A DNA stretch of 64,000 bases from an uncultured Eubacteriales bacterium (GCA_900320595.1 ONSW01000010.1:22347-86346); one strand, 5' to 3'; shown: positions 44,084 through 52,545, counted from the stretch's first letter. The notes: a model not told the origin generated them from the letters alone. Program-made: numbers and translations.

Positions 44084-45085
44084 ATGATCAAAACCGAAAA
44101 CCTGAATCTGACAATGGAATGGGACAAGACCTTCCCCAAAAGCGACAAGGTCGAGCACAGCAAGGTCTGCTTTATAAACCGCTACGGCATCACGCTCGCC
44201 GGCGATCTCTACGTGCCGAAGGGGACGGAGGGCAGACTTCCGGCGATTGCGGTCTGCGGGCCGTTCGGCGCGGTGAAGGAGCAGTGTTCCGGCCTCTATG
44301 CCCAGACGATGGCCGAGCGCGGCTTTCTGACGCTGGCCTTTGACCCCTCATTTACCGGCGAGAGCGGCGGCACGCCCCGCTATATGGCCTCGCCCGACAT
44401 CAATACCGAGGACTTTATGGCGGCGGTGGATTTTCTCTCGCTGCACGAGCGGGTCGACGCCGGGCGCATCGGCATCATCGGCATCTGCGGCTGGGGAGGG
44501 ATGGCGCTCAACACCGCCGCGCTCGACACCCGCATCAAGGCGACGGTCGCCTCCACCATGTACGACATGACCCGCGTGAACGCAAAGGGCTATTTTGATT
44601 CCGAGGACAGCGAGGAAGCGCGCTATGCCAAGCGGGCGGCCATGTGCGAGCAGAGACTGGAGGACTTAAAGAGCGGTGAATACAAGCTTGGCGGCGGGGT
44701 CGTCGATCCGCTGCCGGAGGACGCGCCGTTCTTCGTCCGAGACTATTACGATTACTACAAAACGCCGCGCGGCTATCATCCCCGCTCGCTCAACTCCAAC
44801 GGCGGCTGGAATGTGATCGGCTGCGAGAGCTTTATCAACCAGCCCATTCTGCAGTACTCCAACGAGATCCGCAGCGCGGTCCTCGTGATGCACGGCGACG
44901 CGGCCCATTCCTGCTATTTCGGGCGCGATGCCTATGCCGACATGGTGCACGGCAGCAAGTACACGGCGAACAAGGAGCTGCTGATCATCCCGGGCGCGAC
45001 GCACACCGATCTCTATGACGGCGGGAAAAAGGGCGCCATCCCCTTTGACAAATTGGCCGCGTTCTTTGGCGAATACCTGAACTGA
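44084..45085 (+). CDS. YcjY-like alpha/beta hydrolase
   Basis: A 333-residue hydrolase related to the YcjY/DltE-type 'alpha/beta hydrolase' group. The nucleophile elbow is GICGWGGMAL (about 134), where Cys stands in place of the usual Ser, a feature of this group. FDPSFTGESGG and VMHGDAAHSCYFG and PGATHTDLYD supply the acid and His regions. GGAGG precedes the ATG by eight bases. It may be a dienelactone-hydrolase-like enzyme; substrate unknown. The upstream partner is a small helical protein. Confidence 0.78.
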   Translation: MIKTENLNLTMEWDKTFPKSDKVEHSKVCFINRYGITLAGDLYVPKGTEGRLPAIAVCGPFGAVKEQCSGLYAQTMAERGFLTLAFDPSFTGESGGTPRYMASPDINTEDFMAAVDFLSLHERVDAGRIGIIGICGWGGMALNTAALDTRIKATVASTMYDMTRVNAKGYFDSEDSEEARYAKRAAMCEQRLEDLKSGEYKLGGGVVDPLPEDAPFFVRDYYDYYKTPRGYHPRSLNSNGGWNVIGCESFINQPILQYSNEIRSAVLVMHGDAAHSCYFGRDAYADMVHGSKYTANKELLIIPGATHTDLYDGGKKGAIPFDKLAAFFGEYLN

Positions 45086-45089
45086 CAAG

Positions 45090-45659
45090 ATGAACGGGAA
45101 ACAAAAACAGACGGTGCTCGCAGTAGCGCTCTGCCTTGCGCTGCTGCTTGCGGGATGCGGCAAGGCTCCCGCGCAGGAGAGCGGAGCCGCCGGAACGCCT
45201 GCGGCAGAAGTCACGCCCGCCGCGGCCACAGCCGCGCCGGAGCCGACGCCGGCACCCGCCGGGGAACGGGAAGAGAACGAAACACCCGAGGAGGAAGAGA
45301 AAGAAATGCTTCAGATGAAGATCGGAGACACCGCTGTCACGGTCGAGTGGGAGGAAAACGAATCCGTCAAGGCGCTCGCCGAGCTGTGTGAAGAAACGCC
45401 GCTTGTGATCGAGATGTCGATGTACGGCGGCTTTGAGCAGGTCGGGTCGATCGGCGCGAGCCTGCCGCGCAGCGACGTACAGACAACGACGGCGGCGGGC
45501 GATATCGTCCTGTACGCCGGCAATCAGATCGTGGTCTTCTACGGCTCGAACAGCTGGGCCTATACCCGCCTCGGCCATATCACCGACAAAAACGCCGCCG
45601 AGATGGCTGAACTGCTTGGACAGGGCGACGTGAGATTGAGCCTCTCGATCGGAGGCTGA
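45090..45659 (+). CDS. Lipoprotein with cyclophilin-like domain
   Basis: A 189-residue lipoprotein (lipobox LAGC) with an Ala/Pro/Glu linker to about residue 70. The mature part, LQMKIGDTAVTVEWEENESV, then YGGFEQVGSIGASLPRSDVQ and GDIVLYAGNQIVVFYG, is the cyclophilin-like fold of secreted clostridial proteins. It starts 4 bp behind the hydrolase gene and ends 3 bp before the flavodoxin gene, so the three are one unit. Such proteins are often encoded with flavodoxins, but their role is unknown. Confidence 0.8.
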   Translation: MNGKQKQTVLAVALCLALLLAGCGKAPAQESGAAGTPAAEVTPAAATAAPEPTPAPAGEREENETPEEEEKEMLQMKIGDTAVTVEWEENESVKALAELCEETPLVIEMSMYGGFEQVGSIGASLPRSDVQTTTAAGDIVLYAGNQIVVFYGSNSWAYTRLGHITDKNAAEMAELLGQGDVRLSLSIGG

Positions 45660-45662
45660 GGG

Positions 45663-46175
45663 ATGGACATTCTTGTCTTGAACGGCAGCCCTCGCCCGCA
45701 GGGGGACACGGCGAAAATGGTCGCCGTTTTCCGGGATTCGGCCGAGCGCGCGGGGCATACGGTAACGGTCATCAATGTCTGCCGCATAAACGTCCGCGGC
45801 TGCCTCGCCTGCGAATACTGCCACGGAAAAGGGCAGGGCGCGTGCGCGCAGCGGGACGATATGCAGATGATCTATGAAAAGCTGCGCGAGACGGACATGC
45901 TCGTGCTGGCCTCGCCGATCTACTATCACAACATCAGCGGCCAGCTCAAGTGCGTCATCGACCGCTTTTACGCCGCACTCTACCCCACGGCGCCCGCGCG
46001 GCTGAAGAAGGCCGCCATGTTCCTCGCCTCCGGCGACGCGGACATGGACGTCGGAGCCAGGTTTTCCTATGAGGGCGATTTCCTCGGATACCTCGGGCTG
46101 GAGGACGGCGGGCTCTTTACCAACCACGATGAAGACGTGCTGGACAAGATCGCGGCCATGGCGGCGGCGCTGTAA
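45663..46175 (+). CDS. Flavodoxin-family NAD(P)H-dependent FMN reductase
   Basis: A 170-residue FMN-binding protein: LVLNGSPRPQGDTAKM binds the phosphate, and ASPIYYHNISGQLKCVIDRF is the typical second loop. GCLACEYCHGKGQGACAQRDDM contains four cysteines in the pattern of iron-sulfur flavoproteins. It probably passes electrons in the cytoplasm. Last gene of the unit. Confidence 0.85.
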   Translation: MDILVLNGSPRPQGDTAKMVAVFRDSAERAGHTVTVINVCRINVRGCLACEYCHGKGQGACAQRDDMQMIYEKLRETDMLVLASPIYYHNISGQLKCVIDRFYAALYPTAPARLKKAAMFLASGDADMDVGARFSYEGDFLGYLGLEDGGLFTNHDEDVLDKIAAMAAAL

Positions 46176-46189
46176 AATAACAGGCTTGG

Positions 46190-46226
46190 AAAAGGCGCGG
46201 ATCGGTCAATTGATCCGCGCCTTTTT
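46190..46226 (+). terminator. Terminator behind the flavodoxin gene
   Basis: AAAGGCGCGGATC / GATCCGCGCCTTTTT, loop GGTCAATT. Confidence 0.85.
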
Positions 46227-46238
46227 GGGATAGTGTAC

Positions 46239-46267
46239 TTTACCTTTCCCGGAAAATGCTGTATACT
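46239..46267 (+). promoter_or_regulatory. Sigma-A promoter of the PheC-like gene
   Basis: TTTACC (46239-46244) and TATACT (46262-46267) with a 17-bp spacer. Confidence 0.65.
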
Positions 46268-46327
46268 TTTCCCATCGCCGCACGGAGGAAAGCCCCGCCG
46301 CATCGGAAAAAAGCGGGAGCGCGCGGC

Positions 46328-47161
46328 ATGGAGTACGGGATGAAGAGAAGAACGCTGATTGCTCTCCTCTGCGCCGCGGCGCTGCTTGTTCTGACGGCAG
46401 TAGCGGCGACGACACAGGAGCGGGAAAAACGCATACCGCAGATCCGGGCAAGAGGCGTGCTGCTTGTCGGCACGACGGGGGATTACCGCCCCATGTCCTT
46501 CCTGGATGTGGACAGCGGCGAATACTGGGGCTTTGACATCGAGCTGGCGAAGGATCTGGCCGATGCGCTGGGCGTGGAGCTTCGCTTTGTGCCCACCACT
46601 TGGCCGACGCTGATGGAGGACACACTGGCCGGAAAATTCGACCTGGCCATCAGCGGCATCACGATCACGGAAGCAAGACGCGCGCAGGCGCTGATGTCCG
46701 AAGGCTATCTTGCGAACGGAAAGACCGTGCTCTGCCGCACTGCGGACGCGGGCAAATATACCTCGCTCGAGGCGATCGACCGTCCGGAGGTCGTCGTGAT
46801 GGAAAACCCGGGCGGTCTGAACGAGCAGTTCGTGCGCCAGAACCTGCCGCATGCGGCGCTTGTGATCCACCGCGTGAACGAGGAGATCCCCGGCCTGGTC
46901 GCTTCCGGTGCGGCGGACGTCATGATCACCGAGATCCTGGAGGCGGGCTATTACGCCGCGCGGGACAGCCGCTTGGCCGCGCCGCTGCTGCAAAGGCCCT
47001 TTACTCACGGCGAGCTCGGCGTACTGATGGCGCAGGGCTCGGAGGATCTGCTCGATTTTGTCAACAGCTTTCTGGCCTCGGCGCGCGAAAGCGGCCGGCT
47101 TGACGAGCTTGCGGAGACGTACATATACGGCGCGGCTTCCGATCTGGACGCCGCCGCGTGA
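46328..47161 (+). CDS. PheC-like (cyclohexadienyl dehydratase family) periplasmic-binding-fold protein
   Basis: A 277-residue exported protein with an N-terminal signal or anchor (about 6-26, no lipobox). It follows the family 3 binding fold but matches cyclohexadienyl dehydratase (PheC) most closely from memory: LVGTTGDYRPMSFLD, GFDIELAKDLADALG, FVPTTWPTLMEDTLAGKFD, SGITITEARR and NPGGLNEQFVRQNL. The Glu in MITEILEAG lies where PheC has its catalytic Glu (DAIEA). If active it would turn prephenate or arogenate into phenylpyruvate or phenylalanine outside the cytoplasm; otherwise it is an amino-acid-type binding protein with no permease next to it. Start chosen at the ATG eight bases behind GGAG. 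Confidence 0.7.
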   Translation: MEYGMKRRTLIALLCAAALLVLTAVAATTQEREKRIPQIRARGVLLVGTTGDYRPMSFLDVDSGEYWGFDIELAKDLADALGVELRFVPTTWPTLMEDTLAGKFDLAISGITITEARRAQALMSEGYLANGKTVLCRTADAGKYTSLEAIDRPEVVVMENPGGLNEQFVRQNLPHAALVIHRVNEEIPGLVASGAADVMITEILEAGYYAARDSRLAAPLLQRPFTHGELGVLMAQGSEDLLDFVNSFLASARESGRLDELAETYIYGAASDLDAAA

Positions 47162-47170
47162 GCTTTCTGC

Positions 47171-47208
47171 AAAGACTGCCCCTTCGAACGGAGGGGCAGA
47201 CTTTTTTC
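47171..47208 (+). terminator. Terminator behind the PheC-like gene
   Basis: GACTGCCCCT / AGGGGCAGAC stem with a T run. Confidence 0.8.
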
Positions 47209-47222
47209 AGGCCGGGCGGGTC

Positions 47223-47251
47223 TTGTGAAGAAGGGAAAAAAATGTTATACT
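47223..47251 (+). promoter_or_regulatory. Promoter of the acyltransferase operon
   Basis: TTGTGA (47223-47228) and TATACT (47246-47251), 17-bp spacer. A GC-rich leader hairpin (GCGCCCCG / CGGGGCGC, about 47263-47298) follows. Confidence 0.65.
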
Positions 47252-47357
47252 TTCTTCGTTCGGCGCCCCGGGGCAGACGGCCCCAGACGGGGCGCGTCCG
47301 CCTTTTTCGGCAGAATGGAGCAAACGTTAGCGCGGCAAGTCAGGCCGCACGGGAAGG

Positions 47358-48632
47358 ATGAACATGCAGAAGAACTGGTACCGGCTGGACACGGCCGCGC
47401 TGATCTTCCCCGCGATCGCACGGCGCGACTGGTGCAACGCCTTTCGCGTCTCCGCCGGTCTTTATGAGCCGGTCGACCCGGAGATCCTGCAGCGCGCGAC
47501 GGACGATATGCGCCGGCGCTTTCCGTTTTATTTTGTGACGCTGCACAAGGGCTTTTTCTGGTATTACCTCGAAGAGACCGGGAGAAGCGTGCGGGTGCGG
47601 CAGGACTACGCCTATCCGCTGACCTTTATGAGCAGCCGCGAGCTGAAGGAAAACTGCCTGCGCGTGCTGTATTATAAAAACCGCATCGCCGTCGAGTTTT
47701 TCCACTCGCTGACGGACGGACGCGGCGGCAGCATCTTCCTCTGCAACCTTGTCGCGCGCTATCTCGAACTCAGGTACGGCCTCAAGATCCCCAAGGAGGG
47801 GCTGATCGTCGACTGGAACGCGCCGCCCCCGCCGGAGGAGCTGGAGGACAGCTTTTTGAAAAACGCCGGCGAGGTCGCTGCGAGCCGGCGCGAGGAGGTG
47901 TCCTATCGGCTGCACGGCACGCGCTCCGAGCAGGGTTTCAAGACGCTGACCTGCGGCATCGTCGAGACGCAGGCGCTGCTCGACACGGCGCACCGCTATC
48001 ACGTGACGGTCACGGCGCTGCTCGCGGCCGTAATGGCGGAGAGCATCATCGCCATGCAGAACGCCGAGCGGCCGCGCCGCCGCCAGCGCCCGGTCAAGAT
48101 CACGATCCCGGTCGACCTCCGCCGCCTGTACGGCAGCCGGACGATGCGCAATTTCTCGCTTGTGCTGAACATCGGTGTCGACCCGCGCTACGGCGACTAT
48201 ACCCTCGAGGAGCTGTGCAAAACGATCTACCACCAGCTCTGCGCCAACGCCACGCCCCAGAACATGGCGGGCATGATCGCCGCGAACGTCCAGCCCCAGC
48301 AGGTCGTTGCGCTGCGGCTGGCGCCCGCGGCGCTGAAAAACGTTGTGATGGACGCCGTCTATCACCAAAGCGGTGAGAGCGGCGGATGTCTGAATATCTC
48401 GAACATTACCAGTCTGCCGCTGCCGGACGTTATGCAGCACTATGTCGAGCGCGCGGAGTTCATCATCGGCCCGCAGCGCAGCTATCCCAACAACTGCTCG
48501 GTTTTGAGCTACGGCGGGAAGACCTATATCAACATGATCCGCTCGATCCGCGAGTCGGAGCTTGAACGCCGCTTTTTCTCCCGTCTCGTCGAGCTGGGGA
48601 TCGCGGTCGAAATCGAAAGCAACAGGAGATAA
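47358..48632 (+). CDS. Condensation-fold acyltransferase (alcohol acetyltransferase-like)
   Basis: A 424-residue protein of the CoA-dependent acyltransferase/condensation fold. The HHxxxDG-type site appears as FFHSLTDGRGG (about 113-123), with the second His of the strict motif changed to Ser-Leu context but the catalytic His and DG kept. The C-terminal half contains TIPVDLRRLYGSRTMRNFS, the typical latch-region strand. Such genes in clostridia precede a zinc-ribbon membrane protein and an esterase, exactly as here. The acyl donor and acceptor are unknown. AGGATGAACATG gives two possible starts; the first ATG is used. Confidence 0.72.
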   Translation: MNMQKNWYRLDTAALIFPAIARRDWCNAFRVSAGLYEPVDPEILQRATDDMRRRFPFYFVTLHKGFFWYYLEETGRSVRVRQDYAYPLTFMSSRELKENCLRVLYYKNRIAVEFFHSLTDGRGGSIFLCNLVARYLELRYGLKIPKEGLIVDWNAPPPPEELEDSFLKNAGEVAASRREEVSYRLHGTRSEQGFKTLTCGIVETQALLDTAHRYHVTVTALLAAVMAESIIAMQNAERPRRRQRPVKITIPVDLRRLYGSRTMRNFSLVLNIGVDPRYGDYTLEELCKTIYHQLCANATPQNMAGMIAANVQPQQVVALRLAPAALKNVVMDAVYHQSGESGGCLNISNITSLPLPDVMQHYVERAEFIIGPQRSYPNNCSVLSYGGKTYINMIRSIRESELERRFFSRLVELGIAVEIESNRR

Positions 48633-48636
48633 CGAT

Positions 48637-49323
48637 ATGTACTGTGTCAAATGCGGCGTCAGGCTGCAGGAGGGGACGGAACGCTGCCCGCTTTGCGCCA
48701 CGCCGGTGTGGAACCCGGAGGAGACAACGGAGGAGCGCGGCTATCCTGACACGCTGCCGCGCGCCCACCGCGAATCGGACCTGCCCGGCGCGGTGGCCTT
48801 TACGGTGATCTGCGCCATTGCCGTGCTCGTCACGCTGACGGTCTGTTTCAAGCTGTACGGCGCGCTGCGCTGGGGCGGCTTCGTGGTGCTCGGCATCGCG
48901 CTTTTCTATGTCGTGGCCGTGCTGCCGCGCTGGTTCCGCCAGCCGCGGGGCGAGGTCTTTGTCCCGGTCGATCACGCGGCGATCGCGCTGTATATGCTCT
49001 ATATCTGTCTCAAGACCGGCGGCCACTGGTTTTTGAGCTTCGCCTTCCCGGTCATATTGGCGAGCTGTGCGCTCTCCACGGCGATGATCTGCCTGCTCAA
49101 ATACGTCCGGGGCGGGAGGCTGTTCATTTTCGGCGGTTTTCTGATCCTGCTCGGCGGCTTCACGGTGCTTGTGGAGTTTTTCGAGCATATCAGCTTCGGC
49201 ACGGAGATGTTCCGCTGGAGCCTTTATTCGCTCACTTCCTTCGGCGCGGCGGGCGTGTTCCTGCTGATCGCGGGGATGATCCCCGCGCTGCGGCAGGGGC
49301 TGGAAAAGCGCTTTTTCTTCTGA
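48637..49323 (+). CDS. Zinc-ribbon membrane protein (DUF6320-like)
   Basis: A 228-residue protein with an N-terminal zinc ribbon (MYCVKCGVRLQEG, then CPLCATPVW) followed by six hydrophobic segments between about 50 and 220. It starts 4 bp behind the acyltransferase gene with AGGAGA as ribosome site. I recall such proteins being found with acyltransferases of this type, which suggests a membrane partner or substrate channel. Function unknown. Confidence 0.7.
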   Translation: MYCVKCGVRLQEGTERCPLCATPVWNPEETTEERGYPDTLPRAHRESDLPGAVAFTVICAIAVLVTLTVCFKLYGALRWGGFVVLGIALFYVVAVLPRWFRQPRGEVFVPVDHAAIALYMLYICLKTGGHWFLSFAFPVILASCALSTAMICLLKYVRGGRLFIFGGFLILLGGFTVLVEFFEHISFGTEMFRWSLYSLTSFGAAGVFLLIAGMIPALRQGLEKRFFF

Positions 49324-49333
49324 GGGACGGGAG

Positions 49334-50188
49334 ATGGCAAAGCACCTGTTTTTGACCGAGCGGAGAAAGATCCCGGTCGGTCGTCATATGATCCGTCTGC
49401 TGATCCTCCGCCCGCTGGAGAGCCGGGAGGAAAAGGTCCCCGGCGTGCTGTGGATCCACGGCGGGGGCTATCAGTCCGGCTCGGCCAAGGACGTTTTCGC
49501 CACGCGGGCGCTGTCGCTCGTCGTCAAATTCGGCGCGGTGCTCGTCGCACCGGATTACCGTCTTTCGAAAAAGCACCCCTATCCGGCCGCGCTGCACGAC
49601 TGCTATGCCGCGCTGCTCTATCTGCGGGATCACGCCGCGGAGATCGGCGTGCGCGACGACCAGATCATGGTCGGCGGCGAGAGCGCGGGCGGCGGCATGG
49701 CCGCGGCGCTGTGCATGCTCGCCCGCGACAGGGGAGAGGTGAACATCGCCTATCAGATGCCGCTCTACCCAATGCTTGACGACCGGGACACCCCCTCCTC
49801 GGCCGACAACCACGCTCCGAACTGGAACACCCGGCGCAACCGCAGGGCCTGGAAGCGCTATCTGCGCGAGGCCTACGGCACCGACATCGTCTCGTGCTAT
49901 GCCGCCCCCGCGCGGCGCGAGGATTACAGCGGCCTGCCGCCCTGCTATACCTTCGTCGGCGAGATCGAGCCGTTTTACTGTGAGACCGTGGACTATGTCC
50001 GCCATCTGCAGGAGGCCGGTGTGGAGGCGGAGGTCGACGTGTATCCCGACTGGTTCCACGCCTATGACCTGTTCTTCCCAACGAAGAAGGTCGTGCGCGA
50101 GGCGATCGCGCGCTTTGAAGAACACTATCAATATGCCGCGGCGCATTATTTCGCGCCGCAGAAGGAAAGAGAAGGAGAAAGCTCATGA
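49334..50188 (+). CDS. HSL-type alpha/beta hydrolase (esterase)
   Basis: A 284-residue esterase of the hormone-sensitive-lipase group: oxyanion motif IHGGGYQSG (about 45), nucleophile elbow GGESAGGGMAA (Ser near 118), an acidic residue in EIEPFY, and His in DWFHAYDLF. The triad is complete. It starts 10 bp after the membrane protein gene and overlaps the next gene (ATGA). Together with the acyltransferase it may add and remove an acyl group. Confidence 0.82.
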   Translation: MAKHLFLTERRKIPVGRHMIRLLILRPLESREEKVPGVLWIHGGGYQSGSAKDVFATRALSLVVKFGAVLVAPDYRLSKKHPYPAALHDCYAALLYLRDHAAEIGVRDDQIMVGGESAGGGMAAALCMLARDRGEVNIAYQMPLYPMLDDRDTPSSADNHAPNWNTRRNRRAWKRYLREAYGTDIVSCYAAPARREDYSGLPPCYTFVGEIEPFYCETVDYVRHLQEAGVEAEVDVYPDWFHAYDLFFPTKKVVREAIARFEEHYQYAAAHYFAPQKEREGESS

Positions 50189-50727
50189 GCAAAAAAGTGT
50201 TGATCCTCTCCGCAAGCCCGCGGAAGAACAGCAATTCCGAGATGCTCGCACGCGCCTTCGCCGCCGGCGCGGAAGCAAGCGGGAACGAGGTCGAGCTGAT
50301 CTCGCTGCGCGGAAAAGACCTCCGCTTTTGTCAGGGCTGCTTTGCCTGCCAGCGGACGGGAAAGTGCGTGATCGCGGACGATATGCTTTGGATCGTGCCC
50401 AAAATGGAGCAGGCCGACGTGCTCGTCTTTGCCACGCCGATCTACTATTACGAGATGAGCGGCCAGATGAAGACGCTGCTTGACCGCGGCAATCCCCTTT
50501 TCGTGGCGGACTATCGTTTCCGCGACATCTATTTTCTCTCTTCCGCGGCCGAGGACGAGGAGGAGGTCCCGCTGCGCGCGCAGAGCGGTCTGGAGGGCTG
50601 GATCGCATGCTTCCCCAAGGCCAGACTGGCCGGCTGCGTGTTCGGCGGCGGCGTGACGGAGTGCGGCGAGATGAAAAACCGCCCCGACAGACTCGAGGCG
50701 GCCCGCGCGATGGGAGCCTCGGTCTGA
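50185..50727 (+). CDS. Flavodoxin-family NAD(P)H oxidoreductase
   Basis: A 180-residue FMN-dependent reductase: LILSASPRKNSNSEML, FCQGCFACQRTGKC and ATPIYYYEMSGQMKTLLDR are the FMN-binding loops. Cysteines near 48-58 are typical of NADPH-dependent FMN reductase-type iron-sulfur flavoproteins. It is translationally coupled to the esterase by ATGA. Last gene of the four-gene operon. Confidence 0.85.
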   Translation: MSKKVLILSASPRKNSNSEMLARAFAAGAEASGNEVELISLRGKDLRFCQGCFACQRTGKCVIADDMLWIVPKMEQADVLVFATPIYYYEMSGQMKTLLDRGNPLFVADYRFRDIYFLSSAAEDEEEVPLRAQSGLEGWIACFPKARLAGCVFGGGVTECGEMKNRPDRLEAARAMGASV

Positions 50728-50736
50728 CAGAAAAGC

Positions 50737-50781
50737 AAAACAGCGCCCCGGCGGAAAACCGTCGGGGCGCTGCTTGTTTTT
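50737..50781. terminator. Bidirectional terminator
   Basis: AAAACAGCGCCCCG / CGGGGCGCTGCTTGTTTTT lies between convergent genes. Confidence 0.8.
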
Positions 50782-51515
50782 CAGAATCTGTGCTTGATCG
50801 TTTCAAGTGCATCCGCTGCGCTGCGCAGATGCTCGGCAAGCGGCAGCTCGGAGTGCAGCGCAAAGAAAAAGTGGATGCGCTGCCTGGCCTCAGACCGCGC
50901 GCTCTGAATGTGCGCCTTGAGCGCCTCGTAGCGCACGACGACGTTGTTTTCCTCGGCAAAACGTTTGATGCGTGCCGCCAGATGCGCCGAATAGGCGACG
51001 TCCAGCGTGAACACGCCGAAGAAATAACCGATCACAAACGAGAACGCCAGATTGTGCGAAAGCCAGTCGAGTGCCGAGAGCACATGGGGATGGACGAGAA
51101 AATAATACACGGCGCCGAGCACCGCCCAGAAGAAGGAGAACAGCGGGCAGATCAGCCCCTGAATGTTGCCGCGGCAACCGGTGTAATCCCACAGACGCAG
51201 CTTCGCCCACTTCAGCAGCGCCAGTCCCGCGAGGTATTCGATCCCTGTCATGCTCACGGCCATCGCGGCGAAGAGCAGCAGCTTTCCCGCCGCGCTCGCG
51301 CCGAGACCGCTCCGCTCGCCGAGCGCGGCCAGCAGATATAAAATGCACAGTCCGGTGCCGTACAGCGGCACATAAGGCCCGACGCAGAAGCCGGGATTGA
51401 TCCATTTGTGCTCCGGGTTCGAGGAGGAGAAAAATTTGCGGAAGAAGACCTCCAGCACCCAGCCGAAAACAGAGCCGATGAAAAACAGATACGCAAGACA
51501 AAGAAAAAGACTCAT
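50781..51515 (-). CDS. CmpB-type putative ABC transporter permease
   Basis: A 244-residue membrane protein of the ABC_trans_CmpB family: FIGSVFGWVLEVFFRKF, then KWINPGFCVGPYVPLYGTG, then IEYLAGLALLKWAKLRLWDY. It has five or six hydrophobic segments and a charged cytoplasmic tail. Despite the name, transport has not been shown. GGAG precedes the ATG at 51515; ten further codons upstream are open but lack a ribosome site. It follows the recombinase-like gene on the same strand, with a terminator in between. Confidence 0.78.
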   Translation of the reverse strand: MSLFLCLAYLFFIGSVFGWVLEVFFRKFFSSSNPEHKWINPGFCVGPYVPLYGTGLCILYLLAALGERSGLGASAAGKLLLFAAMAVSMTGIEYLAGLALLKWAKLRLWDYTGCRGNIQGLICPLFSFFWAVLGAVYYFLVHPHVLSALDWLSHNLAFSFVIGYFFGVFTLDVAYSAHLAARIKRFAEENNVVVRYEALKAHIQSARSEARQRIHFFFALHSELPLAEHLRSAADALETIKHRF

Positions 51516-51540
51516 TTCAGAAGCTCCTTCAACATAAGAA

Positions 51541-51575
51541 ATCAAAAACCGGCGTTAAACACGCCGGTTTTTGAT
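51541..51575. terminator. Terminator behind the recombinase-like gene
   Basis: ATCAAAAACCGGCGT / ACGCCGGTTTTTGAT with a 5-nt loop is a perfect, symmetric terminator. Confidence 0.85.
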
Positions 51576-51603
51576 CGAAATCGGATCGCCGGGGGGGAGG
51601 CGG

Positions 51604-52350
51604 TCACTCGTTCTCCATCATCTTTTTCAGCTCGCGCGCCTCGGCCTCGACGTCCTTCTTCATCTGGCGGACGGTGTCGTGGTGCTCGACCTCGGCGCGG
51701 ATGCGGTCCTTGCGTCTCTCACGCTCGACGTCGTGCAACTCCAGCTTTTCATCGGCGGCCTTTTTGACCTCCTTCGCCTCGGCGCGGACCTGCTTTTTCA
51801 GCTCGCCTAGATCGTGGCGGCTCTGACGGACGGCGTCCTTGAGCTCGGATTTGATTTCGTGTTCCATCTGCTTATAGTCTTTCATTTTCTTTTCCTCCTG
51901 TTCTTTGATGCGGCGATAAAACGTGTTGGGCTTCAGTTCAAGCAGTGCCATAGCCTGGCGGGCGTTGAGCTCGCCGCCCTTCCAGCGTGCGACGACAGAT
52001 TCAAACAGCTCGTCGTCAATGACGATAGGCTTGCGCCCCTTGTACTTGCCTTCGCTTTTGGCACGCTCGATGCCGCTGCGCCGCCGGGCACTTCGGCCGG
52101 ACTGCTCCAGATCGTTCAGCGCACGGCAAAGGGAAAAGAGGGAAGCGCCCTGCTCAGGACGCGTGTCGATCGCTTCCTTGCTGCAGACAAGCTCGCCGCC
52201 CTTGTCTGCCAGTTTTACGGCCGCCTCGAGGAAAGCCTTTGCACTGTCCGAAACGGCGGAAATGCTGTCGATGCGGACACAGTCGCCCGGCCGGATCGCT
52301 TCGATCGCCTCGGTAAAGGCTTTTTGATCCTGTGCGTAAACGGTTTCCAT
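51604..52350 (-). CDS. Catalytically degenerate serine-recombinase-like protein with coiled-coil tail
   Basis: A 248-residue protein. Residues about 1-105 follow the resolvase/invertase catalytic domain (SLFSLCRALNDLEQS, RRSGIERAKSEGKYKGRKP), but the N-terminal strand with the catalytic Ser (YxRVS) is absent. The DRLxR motif is replaced by SISAVSDSAKAFL. Residues about 110-150 form the Hin-type HTH (LNARQAMALLELKPNTFYRRI). The last 95 residues are a highly charged helix (EIKSELKDAV, then KKQVRAEAKEVKKAA), not found in normal recombinases. It is probably a DNA-binding structural or regulatory protein derived from a recombinase. It has its own strong promoter. Confidence 0.78.
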   Translation of the reverse strand: METVYAQDQKAFTEAIEAIRPGDCVRIDSISAVSDSAKAFLEAAVKLADKGGELVCSKEAIDTRPEQGASLFSLCRALNDLEQSGRSARRRSGIERAKSEGKYKGRKPIVIDDELFESVVARWKGGELNARQAMALLELKPNTFYRRIKEQEEKKMKDYKQMEHEIKSELKDAVRQSRHDLGELKKQVRAEAKEVKKAADEKLELHDVERERRKDRIRAEVEHHDTVRQMKKDVEAEARELKKMMENE

Positions 52351-52379
52351 CCCGACCCCTCCTCTTCTTTACGGACAGG

Positions 52380-52408
52380 AGAATAGCACAAAATTAAAAG
52401 TATGTCAA
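52380..52408 (-). promoter_or_regulatory. Promoter of the recombinase-like gene
   Basis: On the minus strand TTGACA (52403-52408) and TATTCT (52380-52385) with a 17-bp spacer; GGAGGGG follows before the ATG. Confidence 0.8.
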
Positions 52409-52516
52409 TAGGATTTATTGCATTTATGACACATTTCATATTTTGTTCACACCCTATTGAAACACATCGGCGCCGCGTCAGCTCATAGAGGGGAATCGTT
52501 ACAAAACACAAAAAAG

Positions 52517-52545
52517 TTGTAACAATAAAACACAAAATATAGTAT
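52517..52545 (+). promoter_or_regulatory. Promoter of the surface-protein gene
   Basis: TTGTAA (52517-52522) and TAGTAT (52540-52545), 17-bp spacer, in very AT-rich DNA. The leader of about 180 nt includes GCGCGT / ACGCGC arms (52631-52666). The whole 52351-52728 gap is thus two divergent promoters plus this leader. Confidence 0.6.

Noticed and set aside
46328-47161. Ordinary amino-acid ABC transporter binding protein
   Set aside because: No permease or ATPase is adjacent, no lipobox is present, and the motifs run closer to PheC; kept as an alternative in the feature entry.
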